From assembly GCA_949752745.1 (NCBI GenBank), contig OX457026.1, forward strand, positions 31,057,411 to 31,121,410: DNA of 64,000 bases, in the 5' to 3' direction. Positions 46,901 to 57,831 of this stretch are shown here, one piece after another; the stretch's first letter is position 1; each line of letters starts with the position of its first letter. This stretch comes from Protula sp. h YS-2021 (Eukaryota > Annelida > Polychaeta > Sabellida > Serpulidae). The position numbers and the translations under genes were made by a program. Below the pieces are notes generated by a model. It was not told the DNA's origin, did not search any database, and saw only the letters and a list, made by a program, of their open reading frames with translations.

Positions 46901-47605
46901 GAAAAGTGGGGCCCCAGAAATGGTGGGAGGAGGTGGGACTGGATGTTGTAAGCATCGGTTCGATCCAACTAAGCATCCCAAACCTTTGCACAAAACAAAA
47001 ACCCATTTTAATGGGAATAAAATTTGGCATTTTGTCCATATAAATGCCTTGCAGCTGTCATTGGATCGACCCGATACTTTGAAATAGCTTGTGGGGTGGC
47101 ATTTCTCGGGAACCATGCCCTTCGGGCGTCCATCCCTTCGGTTAATATGACAATGAGCAAAAGTTCTACCAACAGTTCCTTCTTTTATTTCTCTTAGTCT
47201 CCCGACGCCAGTAATCTCTTCCTATCAGTGTGCGTCTGCGCACGGGGAAACTCCTTTTTCACTGGATGATCGCGTGCGGTCTATATGCTAGGCATCACTG
47301 TGTCTCGTCAAGACACCTAATACTGAATCCACACTATCATAGATATCATTAGAATTCTAGAAACCTCAAAATTTTACTGTTATTTGCGCCGTGTCGCTCC
47401 CAGGTGTGCTCTCCTTGCGCCCCTTCTTCCCATGCTATCCTTTCGCGTTACTCATGCGCCTCCCCGGGGTGAAAATGCCACCTACTGTCACCACATAAAT
47501 AACTCGCTGTCCTCGCTGCTGTTTCCCTGCGTTACCCACTTGTAACAATCTTAACTACCATTAAAATATACAATCAAAACAGTCCAAAAGTCTGCCATAT
47601 AATAG

Positions 47606-48400
47606 TCAGTTCATTTGGGGGGGGGGCAGTTTTTCACTCGTTGGGGCAGGTCTGCGAGCTGCTGTCTTTACCTCGCCCCTTAGCGGCGTTGTCGTTCGCG
47701 CAGCTGTGACCCTACAACATAAGTGACCGCACCTTAACATTTTCCTTTTAACTATGGACTCCACTGCTACAAATGGCATGTGGTACAGCCTTGACACGGA
47801 ATGACGCGTGTAGTCCTGCAAGTAAAACCGAATGCAAGAGTTAGAAGATTGCGAGCAACCTGGCCGCAATATGTCTTCCATGGTCGCGCCGGTTACTGCC
47901 TTCAGTGAACATGCAATCTATTGCACTTCATGGGTGTGCCTCTTGGGCCCCTCTTGTGTCCCTTTGCTTTGTGATTCTGCGTCATATGCCGCCACCACTG
48001 TCCTCCTGATGCAGTTGGAGATGGCGGGTTTCCTTATGTCTCTGTTAATATAGGCAAGAAAAGGTATTATCCTTTGACACCTCCGTGTACTTACTCGGTG
48101 TGCCCACAGGACACAGTAGTTTGCTTATGCGCCACAATTCTCCCTCTGGTGCATCTCCGGGTAGCACTGGCAACGAGATTTCCAAAAACGTGCCCTTACC
48201 GTGAGTCAAGGAAATCGGCCCAAGGTTTTAGCACAACCCTGCTATTATTCCCGACTATGAAATACTGCTGGTCTAATGCGTGTATCTCACTTCTCCTTGA
48301 ATATAAGTTCCCGCAATGGTGTGTTCTGTTCGTCCCGGAAGGTGTGCCCTGAAAGTAGTCAAGTACTAGCTTTAGGTCCCACTGCACTATGTGACTGACT
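47606..48400 (-). pseudogene. DIRS tyrosine recombinase remnant
   Basis: Fragments in two frames correspond to the recombinase that is open at 60986-62365. QWDLKLVLDYFQG and SRRSEIHALD (catalytic Arg region) lie at about 48390-48260. GCSQSSNSCIRFYLQDYTR, holding the catalytic Tyr, followed by SRLYHMPFVAVESIV, lies near 47880-47750. Several frameshifts and deletions separate them. Confidence 0.75.
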
Positions 48401-48899
48401 GGGGGTGTTCTCTACAAACGAATATTTCTTATTAGGAACTCAGTCTGGCCTGGGTCGTACCCAGTTGGTTCTTCAACACTGAGCCCAGCGCTGCACGGTA
48501 AACATCTATTGTTCTAGTGCTCACCCTTTTCCCTCAAGGAGGTATATGAGGAAATCGGTGATCAGTGGCGTTGTTGCTGCCTCTGGGTCTGCTGATTTCA
48601 CCAAGCACCACGTCTCGAATACCTTCCACTGTGATCCATAAACCGAACGGATGGGCTTGGCCTGCACCTCTTGCATGCATGCAACCGCCTGTGCCGAAAA
48701 CTCCTGTCTTTTTCACCAGTTCGCTTTACTATTTAGATGCGGTTGCCAGTCTTGCCTATGTGGTTGTCTCAGTGCATGCATTGGCAATCTCCTGGGCGCC
48801 TCCGTCGCCCACCGTTGTAGCAGTGGGAACACGGATGACGCCGGATTTTCCGGTGCCACTGGTAACAAAGCTCTGTTCCCTCCCTAACTGCTCAGCTAC

Positions 48900-49963
48900 T
48901 TTCGAGTATCGTGGTTGGGGAAAACGCATACAGTACCTCCTGCGGCCACTTACAACTCTGAGCATCGCTGGTTGTGGCTTCCGGGTCTTGGCATGGTGAA
49001 ACATACCTTGTGAGTTGCGAGCTCTTCATCACCCAAAGAAAGAGGCTCGTGGAGAGCGCCCACTTCCCCTACAGGACTTGTTCTTGTCTGGATGCCATGT
49101 CCGCTGACACGTTCAGGTTGCCCAGAATGTGATGTGGTAGTGGTGGTTCCTGGTATCGGATTGCTAGCTACCATACCTCTCTGCCTGCTTGCATCAGGAT
49201 TGGCGATCACATGCCCCTTTGTTTCCTGATCTAGCTTACCGTGGTAGCATTGTCTATGAGACAGCACAGCTTTGCCCTGACGTTCTCGCCCCAGGATCCT
49301 CAGTGCTTCTCCTACTGCGCGCATTTCTACCACATTGATGTGCATACTTCGCAGATGCTGCGGTCACTACCGTGAAAGTGTGCCCCCGGCCTACCTTTGA
49401 TGCGTCAGTGTGCAACTGTAATTGTGGCTGCGGTATGGTAAATGAGGCCAATTGCGTCAGACGCACTGTGTTCAATCACCACCAGATATCTTATCTCGAA
49501 AGTGGCTTGTCGCGTGGTTCGCTGCCCTTCTTGAGTGCCGTTCGCACTGCGTGCTGGTAACCCCGTAAATGCGGCGCCCTATGGACACCGTTTTGTCTGA
49601 TGCTACTAACCGTCCCAGCAACGTTTCTGCTCCGGTTACGGGTACCCACCTGTTTTCCAGCATCGACATGATGATATTTTGAATCTTCTGGATTCTGTCT
49701 GGTGACAAAAAACGCGCTCGACTGTAAAATCGAACACGTCCCTTAGGAACACAATTACCTGTTTCGGTTCTATCTCCCACTTCTCTAAGTTTACCAGTAA
49801 TCCTAGCTCGACGCATTTGTCCAGTATCATTATCGTTTGAGCGGCCACCCTTTGTCTGACCAGCCCCGCGTTCAACCAGTCGTCTAGTAGGTATTGGAAC
49901 TGCAGCCTCAGCTGCTGCGGCCCCCATGACTTCACTGAGCGCATTGCCTTGCTGAAAACCCAA
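48900..49963 (-). pseudogene. DIRS reverse transcriptase / RNase H remnant
   Basis: QYLLDDWLNAGLV with its YLDD-like box, ILDKCVELGLLVNLEKWEIE and VIVFLRDVFDFT (49944-49640) are the palm end of a DIRS-type reverse transcriptase. Then follow LQLHTDASKVGRGHT (RNase H Asp region, about 49420) and HINVVEMRAVGEALR (Glu region, about 49340). The pieces are in different frames with extra or missing bases. Confidence 0.75.
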
Positions 49964-50137
49964 AGCGTCGGTGCCAGCCCAAAGGGTGACTACAGTTCTT
50001 TTATTTGTCTATTACGTAGTTGGCGTCGACGCTGCCTGTTCAAGCTCCGCCACACTTGGTTGTTCATGACTGCAAGCGAAGACAGGAAATTTTATTTAAT
50101 GGCGGTTGTTTGTTTGTTTCGTTTTTGTTTTTTTTTC

Positions 50138-50213
50138 GCCCCGGATGAGGATCGAACTCACGACCTTGAGATTGATTGTGAGAGTCACGTGCTGCCTACT
50201 CAGCCATCGAGGC
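50138..50213 (-). other. tRNA-like sequence, probably SINE or tRNA pseudogene
   Basis: On the minus strand 76 bases start GCCTCGATGGCTGAGTAGGC and end GTTCGATCCTCATCCGGGGC. There is a perfect A box (TGGCTGAGTAGG) and a near-perfect B box (GAGTTCGATCC). The acceptor, D and T stems pair, but no proper anticodon stem forms. The 3' side continues into A-rich DNA (AAAAAAAAACAAAAACG), as in a retroposed tRNA-derived SINE, with no Pol III T-run terminator. It lies inside the decayed DIRS element. Confidence 0.6.
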
Positions 50214-51035
50214 ATGCTTCTTTTTTCAATGCATATTATCGATTTGGCATGTATCACATAGCACTATTGCATGCTTCAGTGTGCTTCATTGTGTGATTTT
50301 ACGGTGCTACTCCTGATAGCCTGTGTGCTCCCACTGAGTAACTCGTTTGTAACTCGGAGAGTGGCACACTCTGCTGCATTGCAACACAAAGCCGGGAAAA
50401 CTACCTCTCGTGAAAATTTTCTGAGACGTTTCGCACGCTGTCAAACCTTTTCTGATATGTTGCCAGCAGCTTCCTACACTGTCTTGACTAGCAGTTAGGA
50501 AGGTAACGTTGGGCGCCTTCCCACAAGAATTAAAAACTGCTTATTTCTCCGTGTGAAGTGGTCAGAACCCGAAGTTGCAGGTATTTAAAAGAACTATTGG
50601 GATCGCTTTACCATTGGTAAAGCTTGAAATCTGGCAAATGCCCTATTTTCCCGTAAAGTTGACAATTCTGACCTGCCCACGTGTTGAGGGCACCACCGTG
50701 TCGCTCACAACCAAAAAGGCTAAAAAATTCTAAAAACAGCCAAAATTTGACGTGACAAAGCCTATGGTTCGACTGAAGATGTGCCTGAAAGTGGTACGCT
50801 AGCGACTACTAGGCTACCCACCACAAACAACTAGGCTACCCACCACAAAGTGTTGACACCGCAGTTAACAAATCAAACTGTTGTTGCGCCGCTTCTCGAT
50901 GTAATTCTCTCACACTTCACCCAATTGATTTTCAAGATTTCCAGAAAACTTTCTGTAATATTCATTCCTTCATCGGACAGGTCCCTCAAAAATTAAAAAT
51001 TTTACTGGTGCTACAAACTGTGCTCTTCACAGGCG

Positions 51036-51210
51036 TAAGGATGAAAAGCGTACATCGAATCCAAGTACGAGTAAACATAGGGTTACCTATGAAGTACTTG
51101 GAGCTAAGTTTTGTACTCCAGTGAAATGAATTATAAATTTTATTAGAAATTACATTTCAACTGCGTTACGGGCACAGAAAAGATAGGATAATACTTTTCA
51201 AAGCAGCCGC
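51036..51210 (-). repeat. DIRS terminal inverted repeat, right arm
   Basis: Reverse-complement partner of 46728-46900. It includes GTACTCCAGTGAAATGAATT and TTTTATTAGAAATTACATTT. Confidence 0.75.
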
Positions 51211-51439
51211 AAGGCATTTGTATGAACAAAAGTATGTTTTACTTTTATCCACACTGAGATCCTGCACATCTCTTGTTTTGAGCATGCGCACGAAAAATCG
51301 TAAATTGGCTTATCATATCTTAGTACATTTCTTTTCAGCAAAAGCCAAGTATCTGCAGTAGGAACATGGCTTGTAAGTGGGCAATCTGCGCATGGAGTAA
51401 GATGCAACCATTTCTCGTGCCTGACGAAGATATGTGTCT

Positions 51440-51635
51440 TATCATTCCAAATCAGTAAGTCGCTGTGTTCGATTTCACATCAACAAAATCAATGTCATCG
51501 TATTGGGCTTACTAAATCAGTAAGCTATATCAGACTCTTCACCCCCAAATCAGCACTTTTTTTGGACATTTCATTCCCCAAATCAGTAAGTCATTGCGCT
51601 GAATTTTTCGTCCTCCAAATCAACAAGCCATTGTC
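51440..51635. repeat. AAATCAGTAAGTCATTG short repeats
   Basis: Three to four irregularly spaced copies of AAATCAGTAAG(T/C), with two related ATCAACAA words. They flank the 51.7 kb element on its left. Confidence 0.5.
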
Positions 51636-51709
51636 GACAGTGCAGTCCCTCATGACAAACTTGGAATTGGATAAATTCCTAAATATAAATAACGTTCACC
51701 TTCCTTTTA

Positions 51710-52593
51710 TATGGAATGCCGTTTTAACATTTAATGCTAATTTTTGATATCAAAATATATTTAGAGATATCAATACATCAATGTAGATCTCATTAATTTA
51801 TATTTTACTATCAATAATTGAATTTTAGATGGCAAAAATTTATTTTTGAGATCACAAAATCAATTTTACAAACTTAAAAAAATCTTGAAAGAGACGCACA
51901 TTAACATAAAATATAACGAATCGTCGATTTAATTGTCGAGATGAAAATTTGACTTACTGAGATCAATAATAACAACACAAGTTTTGATCTCAAGAATTGC
52001 TTAGTTTTTGTACAGTGAAAAATTAAAATAAAGATTCTGTATACAAGGACAGTCATTATTTATTTACAGATGCGTGTTTCTGAATTTTTATTTAAAAAGA
52101 CTGATATTTTGATATCAAAAATCAATTTTTGAGATAAAAAAATCGTTTGCAGTTTTCAAAATACAAATTAAAAAAGTATCAGTCTGAAATAATGATATGT
52201 GAAATAAATTCTTGATATCAATATAAAGGAAATGAATTATTGAGCTCAAAATTGATGTTTTGCTCTCAAATATTTAATTTTTGCTATCAAGAATTGAATT
52301 TTTGATCTCAAAAAATCAATTATAGATATCACTAAATCATTTTTGATATCAATAAATATTTCTGGATATCTCTAGATATTTTCTGATATCGAAAATTATT
52401 TTTTTGAGATCAAGAATATATTTAGAGATATTAAAAATACTATTACAGATAGCAAAAATGAATTCTTGATATGAAAATATGGATTTATTTAGATCAAAAA
52501 TTAATTCTTGATATCAAAAAATCAATTTTTGAGATCAAAAATTTATTTTTGATATCAATAATTCCCTAATAAATGTGAAAACGGCATTCCATA
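51710..52593. mobile_element. 884-bp inverted-repeat element packed with GATATC-like palindromes
   Basis: The ends read TATGGAATGCCGTTTTAACA and, at the right, the reverse complement TATGGAATGCCGTTTTCACA. Homology between the ends continues for about 40 bases. CTTTTA occurs immediately outside both ends (51704-51709 and 52594-52599), a candidate 6-base target duplication. The interior is almost entirely variants of TTTTTGATATCAAAAA / TTTTGAGATCAAAAA in both orientations. No ORF is present. The flanks resemble an uninterrupted repeat at 19285-19410. Confidence 0.8.
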
Positions 52594-52834
52594 CTTTTAT
52601 GATAGGTCATATATATATTCAAATACCATAGGAAACATATTATCAGGGTGGGAGTAGCATCCAGTGATTGACAGACGAACGGACGGACAGTCCCCAAACT
52701 ATAGTTTTCCCGGGGGTCAAAATCGCTATTGTGACTTATGTGTCACCGTATTGGATTCTCTGTTTCCTAAGTGGATGTGTGGACTAGCTGCTAATTTCAA
52801 AAGTCTGTTTGCTGACTCTGATCTCAAACAAACA

Positions 52835-52940
52835 GGTCGATGAGCTGACAATAGGTCGATGTGAGGGCAATAGGTCTATGGAAGGTCAATGGGTCCATGT
52901 AATGACAACAGGTCGATGTGCTAACAATACTGCGATGTGA
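52835..52940. repeat. Degenerate 20-base tandem repeat
   Basis: Five units of the form ACAATAGGTCGATGTGNGGN with substitutions. Confidence 0.7.
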
Positions 52941-53171
52941 CGACTGCTAATGTTTATTATCTATATCAGACTGTGGACTACTAGACTTAAATAAGTGAGG
53001 TGTGCGTGAGGTGAGCTAATCTCAGTTGAATAGGTCAGTGGTTTGGCTGTTGTCAAATTAATAAGTGCAGGTGTGTTGACTCCTGGTGTCCTCTCAGTAG
53101 ACGCACTAACTACTAAATTAAATTCAAATCTGATCTCATCTCAATTAACACGTTGCCAGAACATTATGGAT

Positions 53172-53337
<166 letters not shown>

Positions 53338-53449
53338 ATTCCAAAAATAGAAGTTGCCCAAAATGGGAAATGATGTAAGCATATATTGTAAGTTTAAAGA
53401 CATAAGATAGCGATATATTGTTTCGACTTGTTACTACAATTCTTTCCAG

Positions 53450-53690
53450 AGCTTGCACATGTGCCCCTTCCGTCCCGTGCCGTTTCACAAACGTGATGAA
53501 GCCCGGGGTGGACCACACAACATTTGAATACCGCTGCCAGTCCCGCAGTCAAGATCTGCGCTACGTCACTCAAGTATTGTCCAAAAGAAAGCAAAGAAGT
53601 GGCCAATCACTGGACACCAGCGAATACAAAATGCCCAGTAAACAGCGCGAGTTGTTCCCGGTGGACGACATGTCTCCGTCAATGGCTTAA
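53450..53690 (+). CDS. Candidate last exon of a secreted cysteine-containing protein
   Basis: Acceptor CAATTCTTTCCAG; only phase 2 gives an open frame (about 80 codons) to TAA 53688-53690. The sequence starts ACTCAPSVPCRF, continues to FEYRCQSRSQDLRYV and ends in a basic, polar tail (SKRKQRS ... SPSMA). Four cysteines in the first half and GC-rich codons set it apart from the surrounding AT-rich DNA. There is no transmembrane helix. Two AATAAA signals follow at 54146 and 54161. It may be the end of the gene starting at 43828. Family not recognised. Confidence 0.5.
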
Positions 53691-54145
53691 CTATCCTGTG
53701 TCGTATTGCATCATGTTTTTTTGATGAAGAGGTTTTTAAAATTGACTAAAGTGTCTATTGACTTAAGTAGGCAAAGGAATATGATGAAATCTCGAGTGAT
53801 TTCCGGGCAATTGTTTGCACTTGAACATTTAACAAATACTAGTTATAACCTTTTCTGTTTTAAAACACAAAATGCCTTTCTCCAAAATATTATAAATTCA
53901 AATATCACAATGGTTTTAAAATTATTTTCATTTCAACAAAAACCATTGAAATATTGCCAAAGTGATTTTTTTTGCACTTTGTTGTCATATGTTGCTGTAT
54001 AAAGTTGTAAAAATCTTTTTAAAACTAAAATCGTTGTTAAAGATTTAAGAGAACTTTCACATATGTAGTGTTACTGTTGAAGTATCAGTATCTGGCACTC
54101 AGATACGGTGATTATGCCTTGATTTCATCACACAAATGAAACTGA

Positions 54146-54166
54146 AATAAAGGCACCGCGAATAAA
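54146..54166 (+). terminator. Possible polyadenylation signals (two AATAAA)
   Basis: AATAAA at 54146-54151 and 54161-54166, about 460 bases after the stop codon at 53690. Confidence 0.4.
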
Positions 54167-54289
54167 GGCAAGTGAAGTTTAACGGGTTGTCATTTCAGTG
54201 CGTTTACTATACATACACTCTATACCGTGATCCAGGCACCACCCGCAGTAGATAGCTGGATGACAAGAAAAATAATACGGGAATTGTCC

Positions 54290-55050
54290 TTTGTGTCCGA
54301 AATCTAAGAATTTTTGCTTTATTCTGAAGATGAAATCACAAGTCAATAGTGTTAAAAGAACCTGTTACAAAAACATTCACATGCTAAAAAAGTTGCGGAA
54401 ATATGTAACCAGATCGGCACTTCATACCCTGGTTCAAGCCTTTGTAATATCTCGCCTCGACTACGCAAACTCGTTATATTTCGGCATACCAGAGTACTTG
54501 ATCGATAAGTTGCAACGTGTTCAAAACATTGCAGCTCGCCTTATATACGATATTGGTCACTGTGATCATATTACTCCCGCGCTCATCGATCTCCATCGGC
54601 TTCCAATACGACTACGCATATGCTTCAAGATAGCTGTGTTGACATAAAAATGTCTCCATGACATGGCACCGGAATATCTCAAGTCTTTACTGTTCTGGAA
54701 AGATCAACCTCGAAGACTTCGTTCAAGTAAGGCGCGAACACTTCAAGTACCGCGAACTCGATTAAAGTACGGGGGTGACAGATCATTTCCCGCAGCAGCA
54801 CCAAAAATCTGGAACAATCTTCCATGCCACATACAAGAAGCCTCGTCCTTAACTGTTTTTAAATCAAAACTAAAATTTTATCTTTTCAAACAAGCATACA
54901 GTATTAGCCATTAGTCATTAATTGTATCGTGTATATTCTTATTTCCTTTTATCTTAATTTATATTTTATTTTATTGTTCTATTTAGTATGTACAGCGCAT
55001 AGATCAATGTATATTTGCGCGATGTAAGAAATACGTAATAATAATAATAA
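54290..55050 (+). mobile_element. 5'-truncated LINE copy (3' end only)
   Basis: The C-terminal part of a LINE ORF2, then about 130 bases of 3' UTR with GTACAGCGCATAGATCAATG ... TTTGCGCGATGTAAGAAATA and a TAATAATAATAATAA tail. The paired GCGC motifs near the tail are of a kind seen in CR1/L2-type 3' ends. It is a different family from the 26.5 kb LINE. Confidence 0.8.
54291..54914 (+). pseudogene. Reverse-transcriptase C-terminal fragment of a LINE
   Basis: Residues such as CYKNIHMLKKLRKYV, SALHTLVQAFVISRLDYANSL, LQRVQNIAARLI, PIRLRICFKIAVL, APEYLKSLL and KIWNNLPCHIQEASSLTVFKSKLK are the recurring C-terminal block of CR1/L2-like ORF2 proteins, downstream of the catalytic palm. One in-frame TAA (54645-54647) splits it. 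The palm and endonuclease are absent through 5' truncation, the usual outcome of incomplete reverse transcription. Confidence 0.85.
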
Positions 55051-55777
55051 CAATATTCAAAAGCTTGGCTGAGTTATCACATCTCACTACATAGCTCCCC
55101 AATACCACCCCCTCCCCACCCACCAAAAGAGGAGAGAACACCTCGTGAGGGTATTGGGTAAACGTTTACGAGGGATAGTTGCATATGGTTCAATAGAACT
55201 TCACTCTAGAGCGAGTTTTTAGCCAAGTCGGCTCTTGTCGTGTGTGTAAAAACAATTTTTCAAAATGCTACTCGTACTACATTTCTGGTCCGATTGTTTT
55301 TGAAATTTGGAAGAAATGTTAACTGGGTGATTTTCCCTAGTCGTGTGTTTTTTTCGGCTGTTTGCCGAAATTGGCCAAGATATTGGCCAAATATTAGAAA
55401 CTACAAATTCAGTAGGATTACTTTGAAATTTAACAGGAATGTTTCCCTCAAGGACCACATTTTTTCATTATCTGCCGTTATCGATTTTGCAGGCAATATT
55501 TATAGTTCTGAATCCCTACATTTTTGCCTGCGAGGCAAGATTTTGCATGTCCAGGACCCTCTATCGGCGCACTTCTTCGCTGTCACACTTCGTAGGTTTT
55601 TCAAACCATTTTTGTAGTTTTGCCTCTTACAAAAGCATTTAAAGTGAGAGAAAAAATGAGCTCTATCGAACTCTTCTGTTGTTTACTTGCATCACATCCC
55701 TTACAGACAATTGCTCATGTCAGGCTTGAGGCTTGACGTGGATAACAGACAAATTTTCTGCTCGGTAGGTAATCAAC
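55051..55777. other. Intergenic DNA, nothing recognised
   Basis: No exon or repeat seen apart from short polypyrimidine stretches. Confidence 0.4.
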
Positions 55778-56062
55778 CTCGCAGTAAACATTGACGTTAA
55801 TTCAACGTCGGAAAGGCGTCTCACTTTTGATCAACCTTGGGTTTCAGCCGTTTATGACAATCGAAACAACGTCTGCCCGTGGATAAACGTCAATTAGCCA
55901 ACGCCTATCCAAGCTTGTGTCAAAAACGTCGATTAGACCTTGATCTATGGTAGCGACGAATCATCATTAAACTACAGCCAGTTTTAATGTTGCGATTTGG
56001 TCAGACCAACGTCCCAACCTTAAATCGGCGTTGAGAAGACATCGGAATGTTTAGTTAGGTAT
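55778..56062 (+). repeat. Family-A non-autonomous repeat, copy 7 (short)
   Basis: Starts CAGTAAACATTGACGTTAAT and ends TTGCGATTTGGTCAGACCAA, CCAACCTTAAATCGGCGTTG, GACATCGGAATGTTT. About 285 bases, so an internally deleted member. It ends just before the polyadenylation signal of the minus-strand gene. Confidence 0.65.
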
Positions 56063-56074
56063 GAATTCAATTCA

Positions 56075-56080
56075 TTTATT
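56075..56080 (-). terminator. Possible polyadenylation signal
   Basis: AATAAA on the minus strand, 108 bases after the stop codon of the tail exon. Confidence 0.45.
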
Positions 56081-56187
56081 AACCATTAAACTTCAAGCAT
56101 ACTAAAAGGAAAAAGGCCAGTTATAATTTTTGATTTGTCCAGAAACATTACGCAGTTTCATTGAGATATAATGTTTGTATTCGGCTT

Positions 56188-57539
56188 TCATGTTTTGTGC
56201 GGAGAATCTGTTCTTGTGGTATTTGCCCTTTTGGCATACTTTAGTAACTGAGACATTTCCGTATCTGAAAATAACTCATTAAAGGGTTTGTTAAGCAAAA
56301 CACTCTTTTCCTGACTCGGATTGGTTTCTTCTTCGGAAGATGGATCTGAGAAAGTGGAATCCGAGGAATCCGCAGAGCCCTCTGTTGGCGACGAACTGTT
56401 GTCTGAAAACACGGTACTAGATGGCGTCTGGGGGCTTGAATACTCCGCGTTTGTATCTCTTTTGTGTGAATGTTCAAACGTAATTCTTCTTCCAAAGGCA
56501 AACATTGGTTGCGGCCTTCTATTATTGTTAATATTTTCATCAAGATCAGTTGGGTTAATGTGTGTGATTCTGCGAGGTGAATCGGCTGTCTTTTGAGTAA
56601 ACTTTGGCAGTACTCCTTCTATGAAATCGTTTATTCCAAATGCCTTTTTAACGGGAGACATCGCTGGTGGAGATAAAACGGTATTTAATGGATTGATGAC
56701 CTCTTTAATGGACGAGATTCTTTCTCGTTTCATTGGCTGGTTCTTCTGGAAGATATCTTGTGCATCGTCTCTCTCTACGGTGGATGGCCCTTGTGAAATC
56801 CTTTCCACACTACTCGGTTCTTTGAAATCAGATCGACATTGCGATACTGCGCTGGAATCCGATTCATTCCCAGTCGTGCAGGAAGACTGGGTTGGGTTTT
56901 TCAGGCCGGAAGTAGGTGTGTTTTTTCCAATATATTGTGGACCACGTGATGTCTTTGGGCGCACAGAATCATCGTAGAACAATGATTTCCTAACTGTGCT
57001 TTCCTCTCGTACTGCCAGTGATTCAGGTAAGCAGTATACAGGGTTCTTATACACATTACAAGAGCCTTCACGAGTCCCCTCCTTGTGGCCACTTTCTGAT
57101 TGTCTTACTGGGCTTAAGTGTATCACTTTTTTAGACACATAAATTTCCTGTCCATTCCCTGATTTTTCAACAGTTGAACTGGAACAATTAAGAGGCGAGG
57201 GAGGTCTCAGTGTCAAATATTCAACGTCTGTCGCCTGTTCAGTGCCATCCTGCATTCCCTGGAGATAACCATCCTGAGCAACTCGCGGGAGAGGTCTGCG
57301 CATCCGCTTTGCCAATCTTTCCACCAATGTTAATTCCGTTTCCGGGGCGTTTTTGGCTCCGTTTGGAGGATGTGGTGGTGTTGAGGCTTGGTAGGATCGT
57401 TGGAGTGAGTAGTGCTCAGATGGTAAACTTCCGTATGATTGTTGCCGAACGAGGTATTGCGGCAAGTAGGTGACGTCATGTTCAGGGATGTTCTCATAGG
57501 TACGATGTTCATCCACTGTGTCGTAAATTGGACTGCTTT
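56188..57539 (-). CDS. Last exon of a receptor: long tyrosine-motif cytoplasmic tail
   Basis: On the minus strand an ATGTTTTTGCAG acceptor precedes a 449-codon open exon in phase 1; the apparent ATG at 57564 lies in the intron. The product is polar, Ser/Pro/Thr-rich and has no hydrophobic helix, so it is intracellular. Near its start are IYDTVDEHRTYENIPEHD (YENI fits an SH2-binding pattern), then VEYLTL (ITIM-like VxYxxL) and YKNPVYCLP, which holds an NPxY endocytosis/PTB motif. Later come acidic Ser-rich segments (SDSTFSDPSSEEE). Such tails belong to single-pass adhesion or scavenger-type receptors. The extracellular and membrane exons should lie to the right or beyond the window; none was recognised. 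The gene family is unknown. Confidence 0.7.
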
Positions 57540-57738
57540 CTGCAAAAACATTCATTATGAACACACACTAAAACACACATTTAAAAATAGATTAAAGTCT
57601 TTTTTAAAGAAGGAAAGAAACACTAGTTCGGGTTCTTTCCAGTCATATTCATATCCCTTTATAGGCCTAAAAATAGTTAGTGATAACCGAATAGTCTTTT
57701 AAAACTTAAGCCATAGTAACATATTACCATGACATGTA

Positions 57739-57829
<91 letters not shown>
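57739..57829. repeat. (TA)n microsatellite
   Basis: About 85 bases of TA dinucleotide. Confidence 0.97.

Positions 57830-57831
<2 letters not shown>

Larger units (their letters stand above)
46650..51260 (-). mobile_element. Decayed DIRS-type retroelement with inverted terminal repeats
   Basis: Tyrosine-recombinase and RT/RNase H fragments on the minus strand lie between two inverted repeats of about 170 bases: left about 46728-46900 and right about 51036-51210. They share, in opposite orientation, TTGAAATGTAATTTCTAATA, CACTGGAGTACAAAACTT and GTTTACTCGTACT.. . A third piece at about 47010-47090 resembles the outer edges of both repeats, as expected for the internal complementary region of DIRS elements. 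Coding parts are shredded, so the copy is old. Confidence 0.78.

Noticed and set aside
46880..47116. Open frames across the DIRS 3' region
   Set aside because: They fall in the terminal/internal complementary repeats of the element and have no protein resemblance.
50138..50213. Functional tRNA gene
   Set aside because: No anticodon stem, no T-run terminator, A-rich 3' flank, and location inside a dead retroelement.
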